The position numbers and the translations under genes are program-made. DNA of 64,000 nucleotides from Cristatella mucedo (Eukaryota; Bryozoa; Phylactolaemata; Cristatellidae), in assembly GCA_009760855.2 (NCBI GenBank), contig WPIO01000029.1:2340001-2404000 (forward strand). The letters run 5' to 3'. This document shows positions 36,800 to 50,714 of this stretch, one piece after another (positions within the stretch are counted from its first letter, which is position 1; each line of letters begins with the position of its first letter). The notes under the pieces are model-generated. The model worked only from the letters and a program-made list of their open reading frames with translations, did no database searches and was not told the origin of the DNA.

Positions 36800-37538
36800 T
36801 GAGCTAAAAAGATTATTCCCAAGGCTGACTTAGCCTGTTTCCACTTCGAGCGAGGATGTCTTGAGCTCTATGCCTTTTGAATTGCTCAGTGCTTTTTAAT
36901 CTTGATGAGCCTGCTCGATGTCCCGTAAGATGTGTGCCCATGCTGCTGACAGTCGCTTGGTCGTTCTCACTTAATCAATACGTCGGAGAAACCAGTTTTT
37001 TGTTCTAGCATTCCAGATGGCAATCCCTTGTTGCCGGTTGCAAGCAGGGTACTAAGTCTGTTATGAGCCGCCATAGAAATGAGACTGCGATACAGCTGAT
37101 CTTTGCAGACTAATAGCAAGAACAATTCCAGGTTTCGCGAAAGCAAGCCTCAGAAAGGATTACAAGCTCAGATCGTTTAGCTCACACTCTGAGCCTGTGC
37201 TTGTATGTTCCATAATAAGAGCTTTACAGTCCACATGCTGTAGTCCCGCGTGCTGAAAACCTAATGTCGCCACTTGGGTTTAAAGTTTGCTGTACACGTC
37301 ATCAAACGTCCGAACATTTTCTGCAACCATGGACATGTACAGCAAACTTGATCCAGCTAATATAGAAACTGTTCTATAATCTTTTACAACCATAGCTTAA
37401 CTCGCATTTCAAATTTAAGTCTGATATACTCAGTATTAGCCGAGTTAGGAAGTACATGGCATCAAGCTTGACTAAAAACAAAGCTGTTTAAGAACGCTTC
37501 ATGCATGTGCCTCGACCCCGGCAGAGCACCGCCAGCTA

Positions 37539-37574
<36 letters not shown>

Positions 37575-38900
37575 TATTAAAATTATATTAATAACATATT
37601 GTAAATTATATATTATTAAATCTTTCTATGTATATACGCATTTTTATATATTTACATAGATATATGCATATATTTATATATGCATATATGGAAGACAGAG
37701 AGGGAAAAGCGAGAGAAAGAGAGGGTTTCTTTCTATTTTGATGTCTGGATATTGGAGCTTATTGCTGCGACCCGACCTCGGGAAATAGTTCACAGACATA
37801 ACAGTCCGATTCGGAACCGCAAGTAAGTCAGCAATGGATTGTTGGCAATTCAGCCTTTTTTAAATAGAAACTTGTTTTGTATGATTAAAATTGAGTAGCA
37901 CCATTTTTTCCTGGGTAGTTAAGTCTTATTTTCCAATTCCTTATGCCTCAGAAGTGTAGAAAATGGCTATTATTTCCTGTAAACTTTGCCGAGGCTTTGC
38001 TGTGCATTTGATCAAATGTCCTTAAGCTTCTAAAATAAAAAATCATTTAGTCTCGTGTCGTGTAAGCAAAGCTAAACTCACATTTCAACTTTCACTTTGA
38101 TACGCGAAGTAATTCAACGAGTCGGGATTTAAGTCGCATCTGATGCAGAGAACGATGCATTTAATTTGCAGATGTTTCGCTTCCTGTCCATATAGGGTTA
38201 GACATTGCTTATAATTTTCCTTTTTCACGGATGTTGAAGTCGTCGGAACTTCCGATCCCATTTCTAACATCTGTATTTTGAAAGGTACCGTAAACAAACA
38301 TTTGATTGTCGGACTAGTTTTATAAGTAATAATTTTCTCGATTTTCTCCCTTGACAGTATACATGTACATTTCTCATAGCGAGGGGAAGGGACTCTTGTC
38401 CGAGAGTCCTTATTCCTGACCGGACAGCGTCCAGGAGCTCGAAAGATTTTTGCTAAGACTCGTAAAGCGTTTCTCACAATTGAAACGTGCCATTTGACGC
38501 TGGCTAGCCGGCCAGCTACGATCTGGGCTTCTTTCCGAATGACTTCTAGCATTAGTCTAGCAACAGTTAGCCCACGTTTTAAGATGTCCAGGCAGTCCTG
38601 GCAAGAAATTAGTCAGTGGGCATCGGTTAACGTCCCTGCGGAAGCCCTTCACTTGGGCTTGCCACTGATGAACTGGAATGTAAGACTTCAAGCAGGCGGG
38701 GTTTCTTAGCTCTTGCTATAAGGCGGCCGTGGCCAGCGAGTCCTTATGCTAGAGTTGGGCTGTGTCAGCCGGCGACCGCTCGGTGAAAACCTTTAAAAGT
38801 CGGTGAGCTATGTGGCGCTGTAAACGCTGTTCGTTGTTAATTGTATTGTAAGTACTGGACGGTACTGTGAGAGCAAGACGTCACTAACTTAATTCTTACG
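36800..38900. other. Intergenic stretch 3' of RFT1
   Basis: AT-rich, with a (TATA)/(GT) tract at 37540-37690. A 155-codon open frame on the minus strand (38552-38085) resembles nothing known, lacks support from splice or domain signals, and is not called. No repeat of the described families was recognised. Confidence 0.4.
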
Positions 38901-38910
38901 TGCCTCCGTC

Positions 38911-39586
38911 TGTAACAGTAACCGCGCGGGGATTGCCACTCCCCCCGGGCTCTCTACCGGTGGACTTCGCTATGCAGCGCTGCAGTGCGGTTAAAACACA
39001 AGCGGCCACAACTGGACGCCAAAAACGACAGTTTATTGTGGGCCTGTTAGTAGTGGTTACGCGCCGGCACAAGCGCTTTACGCGGCGCGTACCGGACCGA
39101 TGGATTTAACTTCGCGAACTCCCGAAGCTCGAGTATAATAACTACCTTATGCGCGCGTCGCTAGTGACGGTCATGACTTGAAGCCGAACTGCTACAGCAC
39201 CCCCAGGTACGAGCAGTTAACTAAGTAGCCGGAAGAACACAACTTCGCAGTCCAAGTTGTACTTAGCTGTTTGTCGCCGTAGGTTCGTCTCTAGTGCTCT
39301 TAAAGCGTAGTCTCGCATCGACTACCGGAGCTCTGTCAGTCGTCCCGTTATATTCTCTCTCTCCTCTTAACTATTGCCCTCGCGCGTAGCTGCTGCTTAT
39401 ACTTAAGCACATTAGTCGGTCCATCTCCTAACTCCATCGTCTGCACCAGGCTCCATCCTAACTTCACTTGAAAACAGAGCCTCTCGCGTTGCTTCGCGAA
39501 CAGTCTGATAACTGCGATCACGAACTAGTATAACTTATGTCGTGCGAGTGCCATTTCCCCTAGCTTTCTGCAACCGACTATCAACA
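38911..39586 (-). mobile_element. LTR-like block (tentative, minus)
   Basis: Read on the minus strand it begins TGTTGATAGTCGG and ends GGTTACTGTTACA. It has a TATA-like TTATTATAC near 39135 and AATAAA near 39030, the spacing expected of U3-R. GC content is higher than in the neighbours. No target duplication was found; it could instead be regulatory sequence of a neighbouring gene. Confidence 0.3.
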
Positions 39587-39829
39587 GCGGACGTCCACTG
39601 ATGAAGCGGAGTTATAATAAATATTGAATGAAAGTGGCTGGTCATGCCGTGTGATGTTTATATGGTAAACCGTACCTATGCCGAAACCCTTCATTGGAAA
39701 CTGAGATCACGTGTACTTACATGCTCAATTTGTAAAGACGGAATTCGGCATCACGTTACAGCCTCCCGTGTGCTTGCCGTAATTTTTGGCTTTTCCCGAG
39801 ATCCTATAGCTTCAGACCAGGGGTTGCTG

Positions 39830-39960
39830 TAGCTTTAGCCACCCCATTTGCAGCGGCTAATCCTTTATAGGGTGCTACAGAACTGCTGCAGGACGCGCGT
39901 CCAGGACCCGGGTTTCACAAGCACCTTACCACTGAGCTGAGATACAGGGGCCGATCGAAA
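39830..39960 (-). mobile_element. tRNA-derived SINE head (head D)
   Basis: Minus strand: CTGTATCTCAGCTCAGTGG then TAAGGTGCTTG is an A-box-bearing tRNA-like head, followed by ACCCGGGTCCTGG and a body with AATCCTTTATAGG, faintly like the A/B body. The B box is damaged. Confidence 0.45.
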
Positions 39961-40832
39961 CTCCGTAAGCCCCAATAGGAGTGGGAAAAAATTTTTCCAG
40001 GGGCGTTTTATCCACACTGCTGTAGTCTGCACAAAACCAGGTCACGCCTTCATTTGTAACGCTGAACGCACGCAGACGACACGCACTTGGTTGGGCTCTT
40101 GTTCAATTCTTGACCTGCTGCGTCGCTTTTAGGAAGGAATGAACGGACGGTCTCATTAATAGCTGGCGATTTCTTTAAGTTGGCGAACTACTTTTGAAGA
40201 CTTCGATGTAAGGGCTGAAATCCCCCCACAGTCCTAACCGCCGGGACCGTTCGGGTCCACGTATGCCGGGTGTTCAGCCTACGCGAGAAACGATGCCCCC
40301 ACCCTGCAGGCGGCGCCTTTTCCGATCGTAGCGAAGAGAGCCAAGCAAAACCTACGGACGACTCCGCACAATTCTGTAGAAGCACCAGGATCTCAACTGG
40401 GGGTATATCTCGGTCAAGGACGCTCGCGGTTCTAGTCACATGATATCCCGATACTGCCGGGGCTTGCGCCGGTGGTGTTCCCCGCCCCTTGGCTGACCAT
40501 CGGTAGCCCTACAGCGAGAATGAATAAGCAGCGCGGTGGTGCTGAAGGTCTCCTGGAAAAGCCAACCGGGCGACAGGTTGAAGGTGTGTCTTAAAGGTTC
40601 CGCGGAGCGCTGGAGCTGGGCCACCGCGAAGTCTGTCCCCTCGCGTGGCGACTGAGCGGTTGTATTTCGGTTGCTACCCAGGCGACTTCAGCGTTCACCT
40701 TCGCGAAAATTTACGTGTGACGAACTTCACCGAGGGTATCGTGGTGCTGAGCTTAGCCTGAGCTGTTCTGCTTTCTGTAGCTTCCGCAATTTATGCACGT
40801 TTTCTAACCTTCGAGGAGGTCCTCTCAGATGG

Positions 40833-40857
40833 ATGTCGGCTGCCATACAGCGTCGAG
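40833..40857 (+). CDS. MROH1: MROH1-like, tentative first coding exon
   Basis: ATG at 40833 reads MSAAIQRR and ends in phase 1 before GTTGAC, the phase needed to join exon 2 (giving [12 protein letters not shown]). The donor is weak and the exon too short to confirm by similarity. The region is GC-rich like a promoter. An upstream first exon elsewhere is possible. Confidence 0.3.
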
Positions 40858-43800
40858 GTTGACCCTCTGCGGAGTGAACGTACCAGTCGACACTTCGCAT
40901 CTTTCTGCTTTAGTCGTAGCCACCTTTGGAGCGATAGTCCAGTGGAAAGGCTCGGGTGTTCGCGACGTCCTACAGCAGGTCAAGCTGTCCAATGCTCAAG
41001 TCCCATTAGTCTCTGTACATTACCACAATTTCAAGCAGATATTGCCATCGCAGGAAGGCTACGGTCCCCCAGTGTCTCGAGCAGCTTTCGTTGTAGCTAT
41101 TTACCGAGCTCAGTGAATGGAGGTGTTTCCTTGGATGTGATGAGTGGCCGCGCGGCGTACAAGGCGTAGTCACCGAGTCACCGAGGAAGCAGTAGTGGCG
41201 TCAGTTGCTAGAAAGAATCAGCCACCGCGGAAAGCAGAAGTTTGGAACTTGCAAAGTGTCTTCAGCTCTTGATACTGCAATTGTATTGTAGCCGGAAACG
41301 CGTAGCACCCTTGCTCAAAATCCAGAAATGTGAGGCCCATTTTCGGCGCTTTAGTCGGTGCCAGGGAATTTATGATAGCAAAGTGATGGCATGATGTACA
41401 TTTTTCTATCCAATCAAGTATAATGTACACGCACCAGGAATTTATACCAGGACCACGTGACCAGTTGTGTGAGCAAGGTGCTTGAGTATGGATGTAGCAA
41501 TAATGAGACATTTTTACTGCGCACTAAGAGACATAAATCTCTTTCTAGGCGCTTGCCATATGGTGTAAAGAACCTTGATCGGGGTTTATGTGTCGTTTTC
41601 ACCTGTGCTTGGTCATTATAAGATGCAATGAAAGCATTGTTTTTTTGGCTTTACTTGACTGAGCTCAGCTCATTCATAGCAGTCACAGACACCCATACCA
41701 TGTGCAGCTGCTATGAATGAGCTATATGCATAGCCATATGCAGTCAGTCAGCTCTCTCACACGCTGTTGGCTAGCTTTTGCTCGTGATACTGGAAGTGCA
41801 TCATAAAGTGATTACCTCATTGAGTCTGAGTGTGAAGCCATAGATTCGCATGGGTTTGTATTGCATTCCCTTCGTGCCTCTGATTGGTCACACCGGTATG
41901 CTGATGACTTTGCATCTGAGCACCGTTTGATGCCGCTAGCAGCACATCCTTTACCGTGGCCCTAGCGTCATCAATGTTTAGGGCAGCTGTTGTTGCATCG
42001 ACCGATCAACCGTGTTAAAGCTTACACCTGCTTCTGTTGGTTATTTGCTATATGTTTTAGTGATATATGTTTTATACCAGTAATGCATTAAATGCAGTAC
42101 ATCTGAGATCGGTTTCAGCGATGGCTCGCTGAGCTTTGATGGAAGTATACAGATTAGTTTCTATTATGGATTGGCCTGCGTTCAAATTTTGGCAACCTGC
42201 TTCATACGTTGTTCCCGGCACCCTGTCCACGATGTCTATGCAACGATATGCTATTGTTCTGCAGTGCTCGTCCATGCCTTGTTGGATGGCGCTAACGACA
42301 AGGCAATCGAGGTACAGCATGCGGTCACGAGTGCCCTGTACGAGTTGGGCAAGAACCACCCAACACTGGTGCTGGAGTCGTGCCTCACGTATCTGGTCAG
42401 GAACCTTCAGGTATTAGAGTGCCCCCAACCTCTCTCTCTCCCATCCGTCTTTGTGCTATGGCAGTGCTGTGTAATGGTCAGCATATGCCTTGTTATATCA
42501 TGCTGGTCTGTGAAGAAATGCCACTGTCAGCAATCCGTAGTCCTCAGGCTGGCTGCTCACACAGGCTATCAGAGCAGACCAGCCCTGCTACCTGCAGTGC
42601 TCCATCTTGTTGCTGCATCGCCACATGTCTACATTTAAAGTACTCTGCCGAAGCCACACATGCACAATTGCACTGTTAACATGTCGAAGGCACGTGATCT
42701 GGCAAACCTCTGCCACTTAGTAGCTACTGCTACTGGGCTCTACACACTCGTTTTGTCATACTCGTCTGTCATCCAATGGGAGCCAATCGTGAGCGCCCTG
42801 AACGAGCTGTTGCCATCATACTTTCTGGTATGCCACTGCCTTCTTCATCCTTTTTTGTAGCAACTTTCTCAAGTACATAGGATTGCTGTGCTGAGCGTGA
42901 TCGAAGCAGTGGTGAAAGAGAAGCGCGAGGATCTTGGCGAGCAATTGGCTGCAAGCATTGTCAAGCAAGTGGCTGTCGAAATGACTGCATCGAAGGCAAG
43001 AGCTCGCCGCCTGCAGTTGATTATAGTGGCCGAAACTGCAGCCGACAAAGTCGCAAAATCGGCCTGGCAAGCCATGCATGCGCTCTTCCTCGTGGAGCTA
43101 GCAATTTCTGATGGTTATGTTTCTGTGCATGCTCGTCTGTTTTCTGTTTGACTTTGAAAAAAAGCAGCCTGTTTGTATTGCGTTGTTACTGCTCATTCCT
43201 ATGTGGCCACTGTGCATAAATTAAATGTAAAAATATGAAGCTGAACCCTCAGCCGGACTTATCTAGTGCTAAACATCTCAGTTTCTGAAAGATAGACTGT
43301 GTCGTGTTTCCCTTGGAAATTGAACCCTCGAACTCGGAAACGAATGGCACCTACCTCTCTCTTACCTGTCGATCAGTCTTGACAAGCAGCCTGCCCAGCC
43401 GTGTCTTTTACTGCTGTTATCTTTTTTGCATCCACCAAGGGTGACACTCATGGTGTGATTCCAGCTCTGTCTATTTATATCGTTCTGCCATCGAAGCAGG
43501 GCTGCTTATGCTTTTATTGTTGATGAGTTAGCCTTGTTCATTTAGGCTTACAATAGCGTTTTTTCCATCCGTGATTATTCGTGTTTTGTCTCTGCAGGAC
43601 ATTGTACCCGAGTGGCAAACGGCAGCTAGTCATGCTCTGGTTGCTATCGGTGAGAAATATTGCAATCTGGTTATGGACGAGCTCATCCAACGGTTTCAGC
43701 CCGGCGTTTTACCGCACTTTTTCGTCGTGCAAACGATGGCCAAGCTAGCCATCTCAAACGGTTCGTACTTCAGATTCTACTTCTCCATGCTCTTAGCAAG

Positions 43801-46800
43801 CTTCAGTGGCTCCTCTGTTACCTCCTCTGTTACGCGGTCAGAGTTTGCACGTCGAATAGTGCTGTGCCGAGCTCATAGCCCGGTCTGTGTTGCAGCTTAC
43901 TGCATGGTGCCATTCCTGCCGGTCGTGCTGGCCACAATGCTACCCATGCTTGGCATGGCCAAGCAAGATAACATGAAGTGGGTGTTCGCTGACGGTAAGA
44001 TATTTGTGCCCATCTATTTCTTATTGCCATGGCCCCCCGGCATAAAATTTACATGTTGCCTTCGAAGCAGCTGTACCTTGACATAAGAGTAATGGGTGCA
44101 GGTTGTTGACATTGAGCATGCTACCATTAACCATTCGATCGTGCTTTCTGTGCAGCGAACGTTAAGTGCTTAGAAAGAGATTTTTAAGTTCTCTGAGGTA
44201 TACAAATGTGTTATTATTACTATTATTATTATCAGTTACAAACTTCACTGTCTTCCCGTGTTCCCTCGAGTTGCTTCTATCTCTGATCTTCGAGGTTCCT
44301 GTGCATTGTGCACAAATTACTTTTAGGCTTACTGGCATCTCGTTTTGTATGCACAGGTCGTAAATGCTAGGGTTAATTTGATTCCCGGCTCTACTTACAA
44401 TACTTAAGTATCATTATGAACATGCTGGTGATTGCCGATCAGCCTGCCTGGTCAGACCTTGCACATCGATTTGCATGCTGACCCTGTGCATGTCACCCCT
44501 AACCATATTCATTTTGTTTGTTTTTTTCAAGCATGATTTCACTTGCCATTCAATTGCATTTCACTTTGCAGCAAATGTAAAGCGCCTAGAAAGAGATTAA
44601 GTTATCTGAGGCGCTTTATCAAGTGCATTATTATTATTATTATTATCGCCGTTTTGTGCAGAGCAATGCTGGCAAAAATCATGCTTAGCTGCCTACGCTT
44701 TTCATTTGCAACAGATTCTGAGGCTCATTGGTTCTTTATAGTGGTCTAAGTTACTACACTAGTAGCTCGTCTTATGTAATCTGCTGCTGTCACTAGGTTG
44801 TGCCAATAGTATCCTTAGCACATGTATTCAACGAATCGCCAAAACATACAGGGTGCATCGTGTTCAGTCCGAGTCACCAAATATTTCTTCAGAACTGGGC
44901 CTGTTCTTGTGTGTACATTCTAGTTTATATTATAATTCATTCTATATGTGATATGTCACGTGTGAAGGCAGTATTACTAGTTGCATCAAAAGAGGGAGCC
45001 AGTGAGGTGACCAGCTGAATCGATCGATCGATTAGGTGACGTTTGTACTTAGGTTTGTTTGTTAATTTTTGCCACTTAATTTCCCCAGCAGACTTTTGAT
45101 TTGCGTCATCAAACTAGCTGAGGTGGTTTCAAGTTGTGTACTACTATCAAGGCAGACAAATAGGGACTGGTGATGACATCAGAAGGATGATAAGTCTAAG
45201 GCTCCTGTCTTTGAAGAATGATGATGCGCCGCTTGAGTTAATATTATGAAAGGAAGGAAAGCAACAGTATAGGCATGCACTCATGGATTGAGCTTCGTCA
45301 ATACATAAAGGAGCGTGATGAGTCAGGATAGCCTGCTCTTAGTCAAGCAAAATGAAAATGGAAAAATGTAACGTTGCAGGGTTTCGCAGTCCAACAAGCT
45401 GCATTTTGACAACAATGTGCTGGGGAACGTGTCCCTTTTGCAATCAAGCTCCACGGGAATAAAGAAAAAACTACCTAGAATGCAAAAACCTGTTTGCCCA
45501 GTCAAGTATAAGCTTAGCTGCCTTGGATGACTGGACAGCAGTTTTCATCACGTAATCGTGTAGTCGTGGAAGCTGCTCCTGCTCAGCTTTCATCACGTAA
45601 TCCATCTCCCCTAACCATGTTATTCGTTTTGTTTGTTTTTCAAGCATGATTTTACTTACCATTTAATTGCAATTCCCTTTGCAGCAAATGTAAAGCGCCT
45701 AGAAAGAGATTAAGTTCTCTGAGGGCGCTTTATCAAGTACATTATTATTATTATTATTAATCGTGTAGTCGTGGAAGCTGCTCTTGCTCAGCCATTGTTT
45801 ATGAACGAGAAATGGAATAGGGCATAGCCTGGTCAGATAGTTGACCCGGTCCTAAACTTAGCAGCACAGGCAGGCTGGGTGAGAAACTACAAGAAACGTT
45901 CACAGCTGAGTCATTGAGCAGGAGTTCGATGATTAAGCTAAGCACAGTTTGCTGCTGAGGTCTTTGATACCATCACAAGTCAGGTGAATATATCAATGAG
46001 CTTTGTTCATAATATTGCTCACTATTTAATTTTCAAGAGCATACATTCGGGTTTTTGTGTTGATTTTGTCGAAAGGATTTTGAATGACAGCCTGGTGAGT
46101 ACTGATTTACAGGAGGTATGATTCTATTTTTCATCGCACAGCTGTTGTATGATGCTCTATCCGGTTAGAGACGGCTGTGAACTTAGCTATACATTTCTGC
46201 ATCACTCCAAACCACTTTATCAGAGCCGTCATTAGATCAGGGCATATCGTCGGGAACTGCCCCATGCTGATTTCACGAAGGTGCTACAACTGTAGGAGGT
46301 CTAAGTCTGACGATGACGATGGTATGGTCATTTGGCAGATGAGAACGCTAGTAACTGTTGAGCGATTAGTTCTCTAGCCAGTACATGTCCCAGCGTATGC
46401 TAGATAATCAATGCTGTGTAGCTAAGGTGTGGCTGACTGATTTAACAAAATCTATTTATATAAGCGTGGGGACAAAATAGGTCTTCCATATGATAAGCAG
46501 ATGTAGAGGAAGGAGGCCTTGAGATTTGTTGGGAGCTTGTGAAAGTTAGCATGTATGCCCTGTGAAAGCATAGCACTGTGCAACTTCAAGACTGACTGCT
46601 GTTATTACCAGCTTGGATGATATGAGCTCTTTCAGCTCATTCAATATATGTTGGTGGCCATAAGCGCTTAGGCTGTGTATACCGAAAGACCTCTCCTCAC
46701 AAGGATAGATGTAACTTGTCTGCCTGTGTTTGCACTGCTTTGTGCTTTTGATGCGCGGTCTAGTGCACACTCACACAGACACACATAGGCATAAACAGAG

Positions 46801-46832
46801 GAAATAGAGAGGGGAGGAGAGAGTGAAAGAGA

Positions 46833-46885
<53 letters not shown>

Positions 46886-49800
46886 AAGAGAGAGCGAGAG
46901 AGAGAGACGATGTGATACTAAAAAAGAGTGCTGCTGTTGCATCACTATGACAGAAGCACTATCCTTTGTCGTTGCATTATTTAAATAATAGCTCCTTGCT
47001 TATTTCAAAATGGCTATTATGTTATATAATCACATGTAATCAGTGGCAGTCTTAAGAAAGTCGTGCTGCTTCTGAAAATGAAGGTGCAAAGCATGACAGT
47101 GTCGTACTAGATTCCGATCTGGAAAGCTTGGTAAGAACTTATAAGTGGTCGTTTCTTACCTGCCTGCTGCTATCCTTGCTCGACTTTGTTTGGCCTAATA
47201 ACGTACCAAAATCTACTTTGCCATGGCCTTGGTAGCCGCTTGCATGCAGTTGCTGCCCAACAAGCTTGTGCTCGTGTCAATTGTGTTTGCTTATACTATT
47301 TGTTAATACTGGTCTGTGGAAGTTGTGTGACACTGCTCTGATCGGTTCCCTTTTTTGCAGCCATTTCGAAATTTAGCGCTGCTATTGTTGACTATATTGC
47401 AAATCTGGATCAGGCACCTGACAAGACGGTTCGCAAGGAGCTTTTCTCCAATGAGTTTTTCTCTGCTTATGACATGCTATATAACGTGTGGTTGCCAAAT
47501 GCCAAAGACTCCAAGGTTAGTTGATTATGTATTTGTTGGGCCATTTCATGTTGCTGCAACGGCATGGGCGAAACACACTGGTTAGCCGTTCATCAAGGGA
47601 TATTCAGCGACTACCTAGTGATCGATATTTGTGATGATGTTTAATTACTCGTGTATTTTTACTGCTCAATGATGGTCTTACAACTAGTTGTCGGGTTTCT
47701 GACCATTTCTGCTAATCTGCTATTCTTTCTTGCATTACTTGATAGGCCTGCTTTACCCGAGCTGTATTCTTATTTTGCAGCTGCGGGCTGCTATTGTGGA
47801 CGCCCTCGGACAGGCTTCACACATCATGAAGCAGGAGCTCTTGCAAGAGCAGCTGCCTAAACTGATCCCTGGCATTATTGCTTTGTATAAGAAAATTCCG
47901 GACCAGCTGCCGCTGACCCAGGCAAGGGACATATGCTGAAGCATGAGTGTCCATACTACCTCGTCTTAGTGACGAGTTTTGAATGGACAGCATTTTGCCC
48001 CACTTCCATCTTATTTTCTTGTACGGCTTAGTTAGAGAGGCCTGTGTGATATGAAGTTTGCCTCGCTGTTCTGATAGTAAACAGCTTCGATATCCAATAC
48101 TGTAGCTGCTGATTGATCGTTTCTTTGTGACCAGAGTCTGTGCATGGTGCTGGATGCGGCAACCGAAGGCGGATGCATTGCGCTCGATCCGCTGCTGGAG
48201 CTGCTGCTGAACAACCTCTATGCTTTCGTATCGGCTCCCGTCGACACAAGCAATGCTATTTCTGTCAAGAACCAGAACGAGCTGCTCAGGTGTTTTTCAA
48301 TGATCGGTAAGCCACCTCGTCATATCTGCCGGCAATTGCTGAATCTGCTAACAGCTGCGCTGTAATGGGCAGAAGCCATCGCGGTCGAAGTCAATTGCTT
48401 GCTGCAATATTCGTACCGTGGTTTTCAGATGGTGACAATGACGCTGGGATCTATTTTTTATTCTTTGCTTTCCTTCACAGTGCGAAGCTTTTCGGATAAA
48501 GTGGTAGCCTTTTTGGTGGCACGCATGGAGCAGAATAATGAGAAAACCAGAATAGGAACGTTACTCATCGTCAAGCACCTTATCAACTCAGGAGGTGTGT
48601 TATCTAAATTGATTGCCCTGTAAGACTAGTGTTGTCAATGTGTGTGCGTTCATGTTCATATGTGTACATGTGCATATGTGTGAAGTGTGAGTGTGGTGGG
48701 CTTATGCGTGTGTGCTATGTGTTAAAGGGCAACTTTTTCAAGCACGTGAGTACTACACAATGTATGGTTTTTAAAGGCCACAGTCTTGTATGCAACTACT
48801 GACGCTGCCTCTTACGTGTCTGATCTTGGTCTATGATTTAGCAAAATTGTGTTTCTCTGCCGCCAGAATAGGATTGTACTGCTGTTCTTAAGTTTACAGA
48901 AGTAAGGGTCCATAAAAGTCCAGACCATCTGCTGCCATTTCTGGTACCTTCTTAACTGTGCTTTATGACTATCTGTAAGGGGAGGCGTGATTGACAATGT
49001 CCTAGCAACCAACTCATGCCTAAGTTTTACTGCCTGAGCTGTGAGTGTCTGCTGGCATACGAAAATCTAATTCCTCTGTAATTTAAAAAAAATGATGGTT
49101 TACAAAACAACTATGTACTCGATGTGCTCGATGCCTTTAAGAACCAGCTCATTCCTGCTGATGCACCTCGAGGTTGCTGCTGAGTGGTCTCGAGAGTGTC
49201 GCACTCCGGGGTATTTGTATTCCGTGCTCCACAGTCCTGAAGTCATCTGCCAAACGGATGGATACAGCTGGAAGGTAGCTGCTGTACGACTGCGAGCTAA
49301 CAGCCTTTTCCATATTCTCCAGGGCCAGCTATGGAAGCCAAGAAGGCACTGGTAGTATCAGGGCTCAAAGTGCTTCTCAGCGAGACGAACAACAAAGTGA
49401 GATGATCAGCCTTGGCTGTGCGCAACGAGTAGTGCGCAACGGTGCCGCCCGTGATCCTGCTGACTGCCCACTTATGGCATGCTGGCCTCTGTGTAACCTT
49501 TTGTGTGTGCCTGCAGGTAAAGAAAGTGTTGGCACAAGTGATAAGCGCCATGGCGCACCACGGCTACCTGGAGCTCGAAGGAGGCGAGCTGATGGTCGAG
49601 TTCATCGTGAAGCAGTGTGCCTTACCGGACGACTCTGTGAGCATCCATGTGCTGGCCCGTGCTGCATCTGATTCGGGAAAGTGCATCGGCGAGTCGTCAA
49701 TCGCATGACTCGAGCGTGTGCACGCACATCTGCTGGCTTGGTCATTCTGTTTTATAAAATTAATTAGTGAGGCACACGGGCCTTCGAGCGAGCTCTGCAC

Positions 49801-50666
49801 CTGGTGCGACCAGTTAATCTATCCCACCCGTCTGTTGGTCCGAGCGCTGCATATCAATGTTGCAGACTGCAAGAACCTGATGCAGTGCTTGCACTCTCTT
49901 TCTCTTTCTCAAACTTTCTCTTTCAATCTCAAACTCAATCTCTTTGCTGGCCTTCGACTTGCTACTCATGCTACGAGTATTCCTTGTGTGTGTTTTTTTC
50001 TTCTTGTCTCATTTCAAGAATGGAGGAGACAAGCATTTTCTTGCCTTTTTGATGCGATTTCCTTAAATTGTAGGCAAAGAAAGCTCCCGTGGGTGATTTA
50101 GAGTATGTCAGTAATCAATCGCTGCGCACCATGTGTGAGAGCGTACTGCAGCTGGTGACAAGCACCGTGGAAATTATGGAGCAGGTGAGCATGCTGCTGT
50201 CGATCGTGCTGGGCTGCAGAGGACTATGCTGGGGTTGGGCATGTGCATGTTAGCTCTCCCACTTGTCTGTATGAGTGTGCTCGCATGTGTGCATGTGTGT
50301 GTGTGCGTGTGAGTGTGGGTGCATGTATATGTGGGCATGTGTGCATACGTGTGTGCACGTGTGCACATGTATTTGTGTGTGTGTGTGTGTGTGTGTGTGT
50401 AGGTATGTGTTTTGGCGGATGGGTTGGTTCATTTGTGCATGTGTCAGTGTGTGCTCGTTTGGGAATATATGCATGTGCACGTGCATGTATGCTCGTGTGC
50501 ATGCATGGGCATGCACATGTGTAAGTGCACGTGTATATGCCTACGTGCATGCATGTGTGAACGTTTGTATGTGTGCATGTGTCTGCACGTATGAATGCTA
50601 GCACATGTATGTGCATGCATGTGTGCAAGTGCTCTCATGCATGCACATGTGTATGTACGTTTTACT

Positions 50667-50714
<48 letters not shown>

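Noticed and set aside
38085-38552. 155-codon minus-strand open frame between RFT1 and MROH1
   Set aside because: No recognisable domain, no family similarity I can name, and no poly(A) or splice context; length alone is not enough in a 64 kb window.
42769-42832. Exon-like stretch [16 protein letters not shown] before a GT donor in MROH1 intron 2
   Set aside because: Exons 2 and 3 already join collinearly with vertebrate MROH1, leaving no room for it; it could only be an alternative exon.
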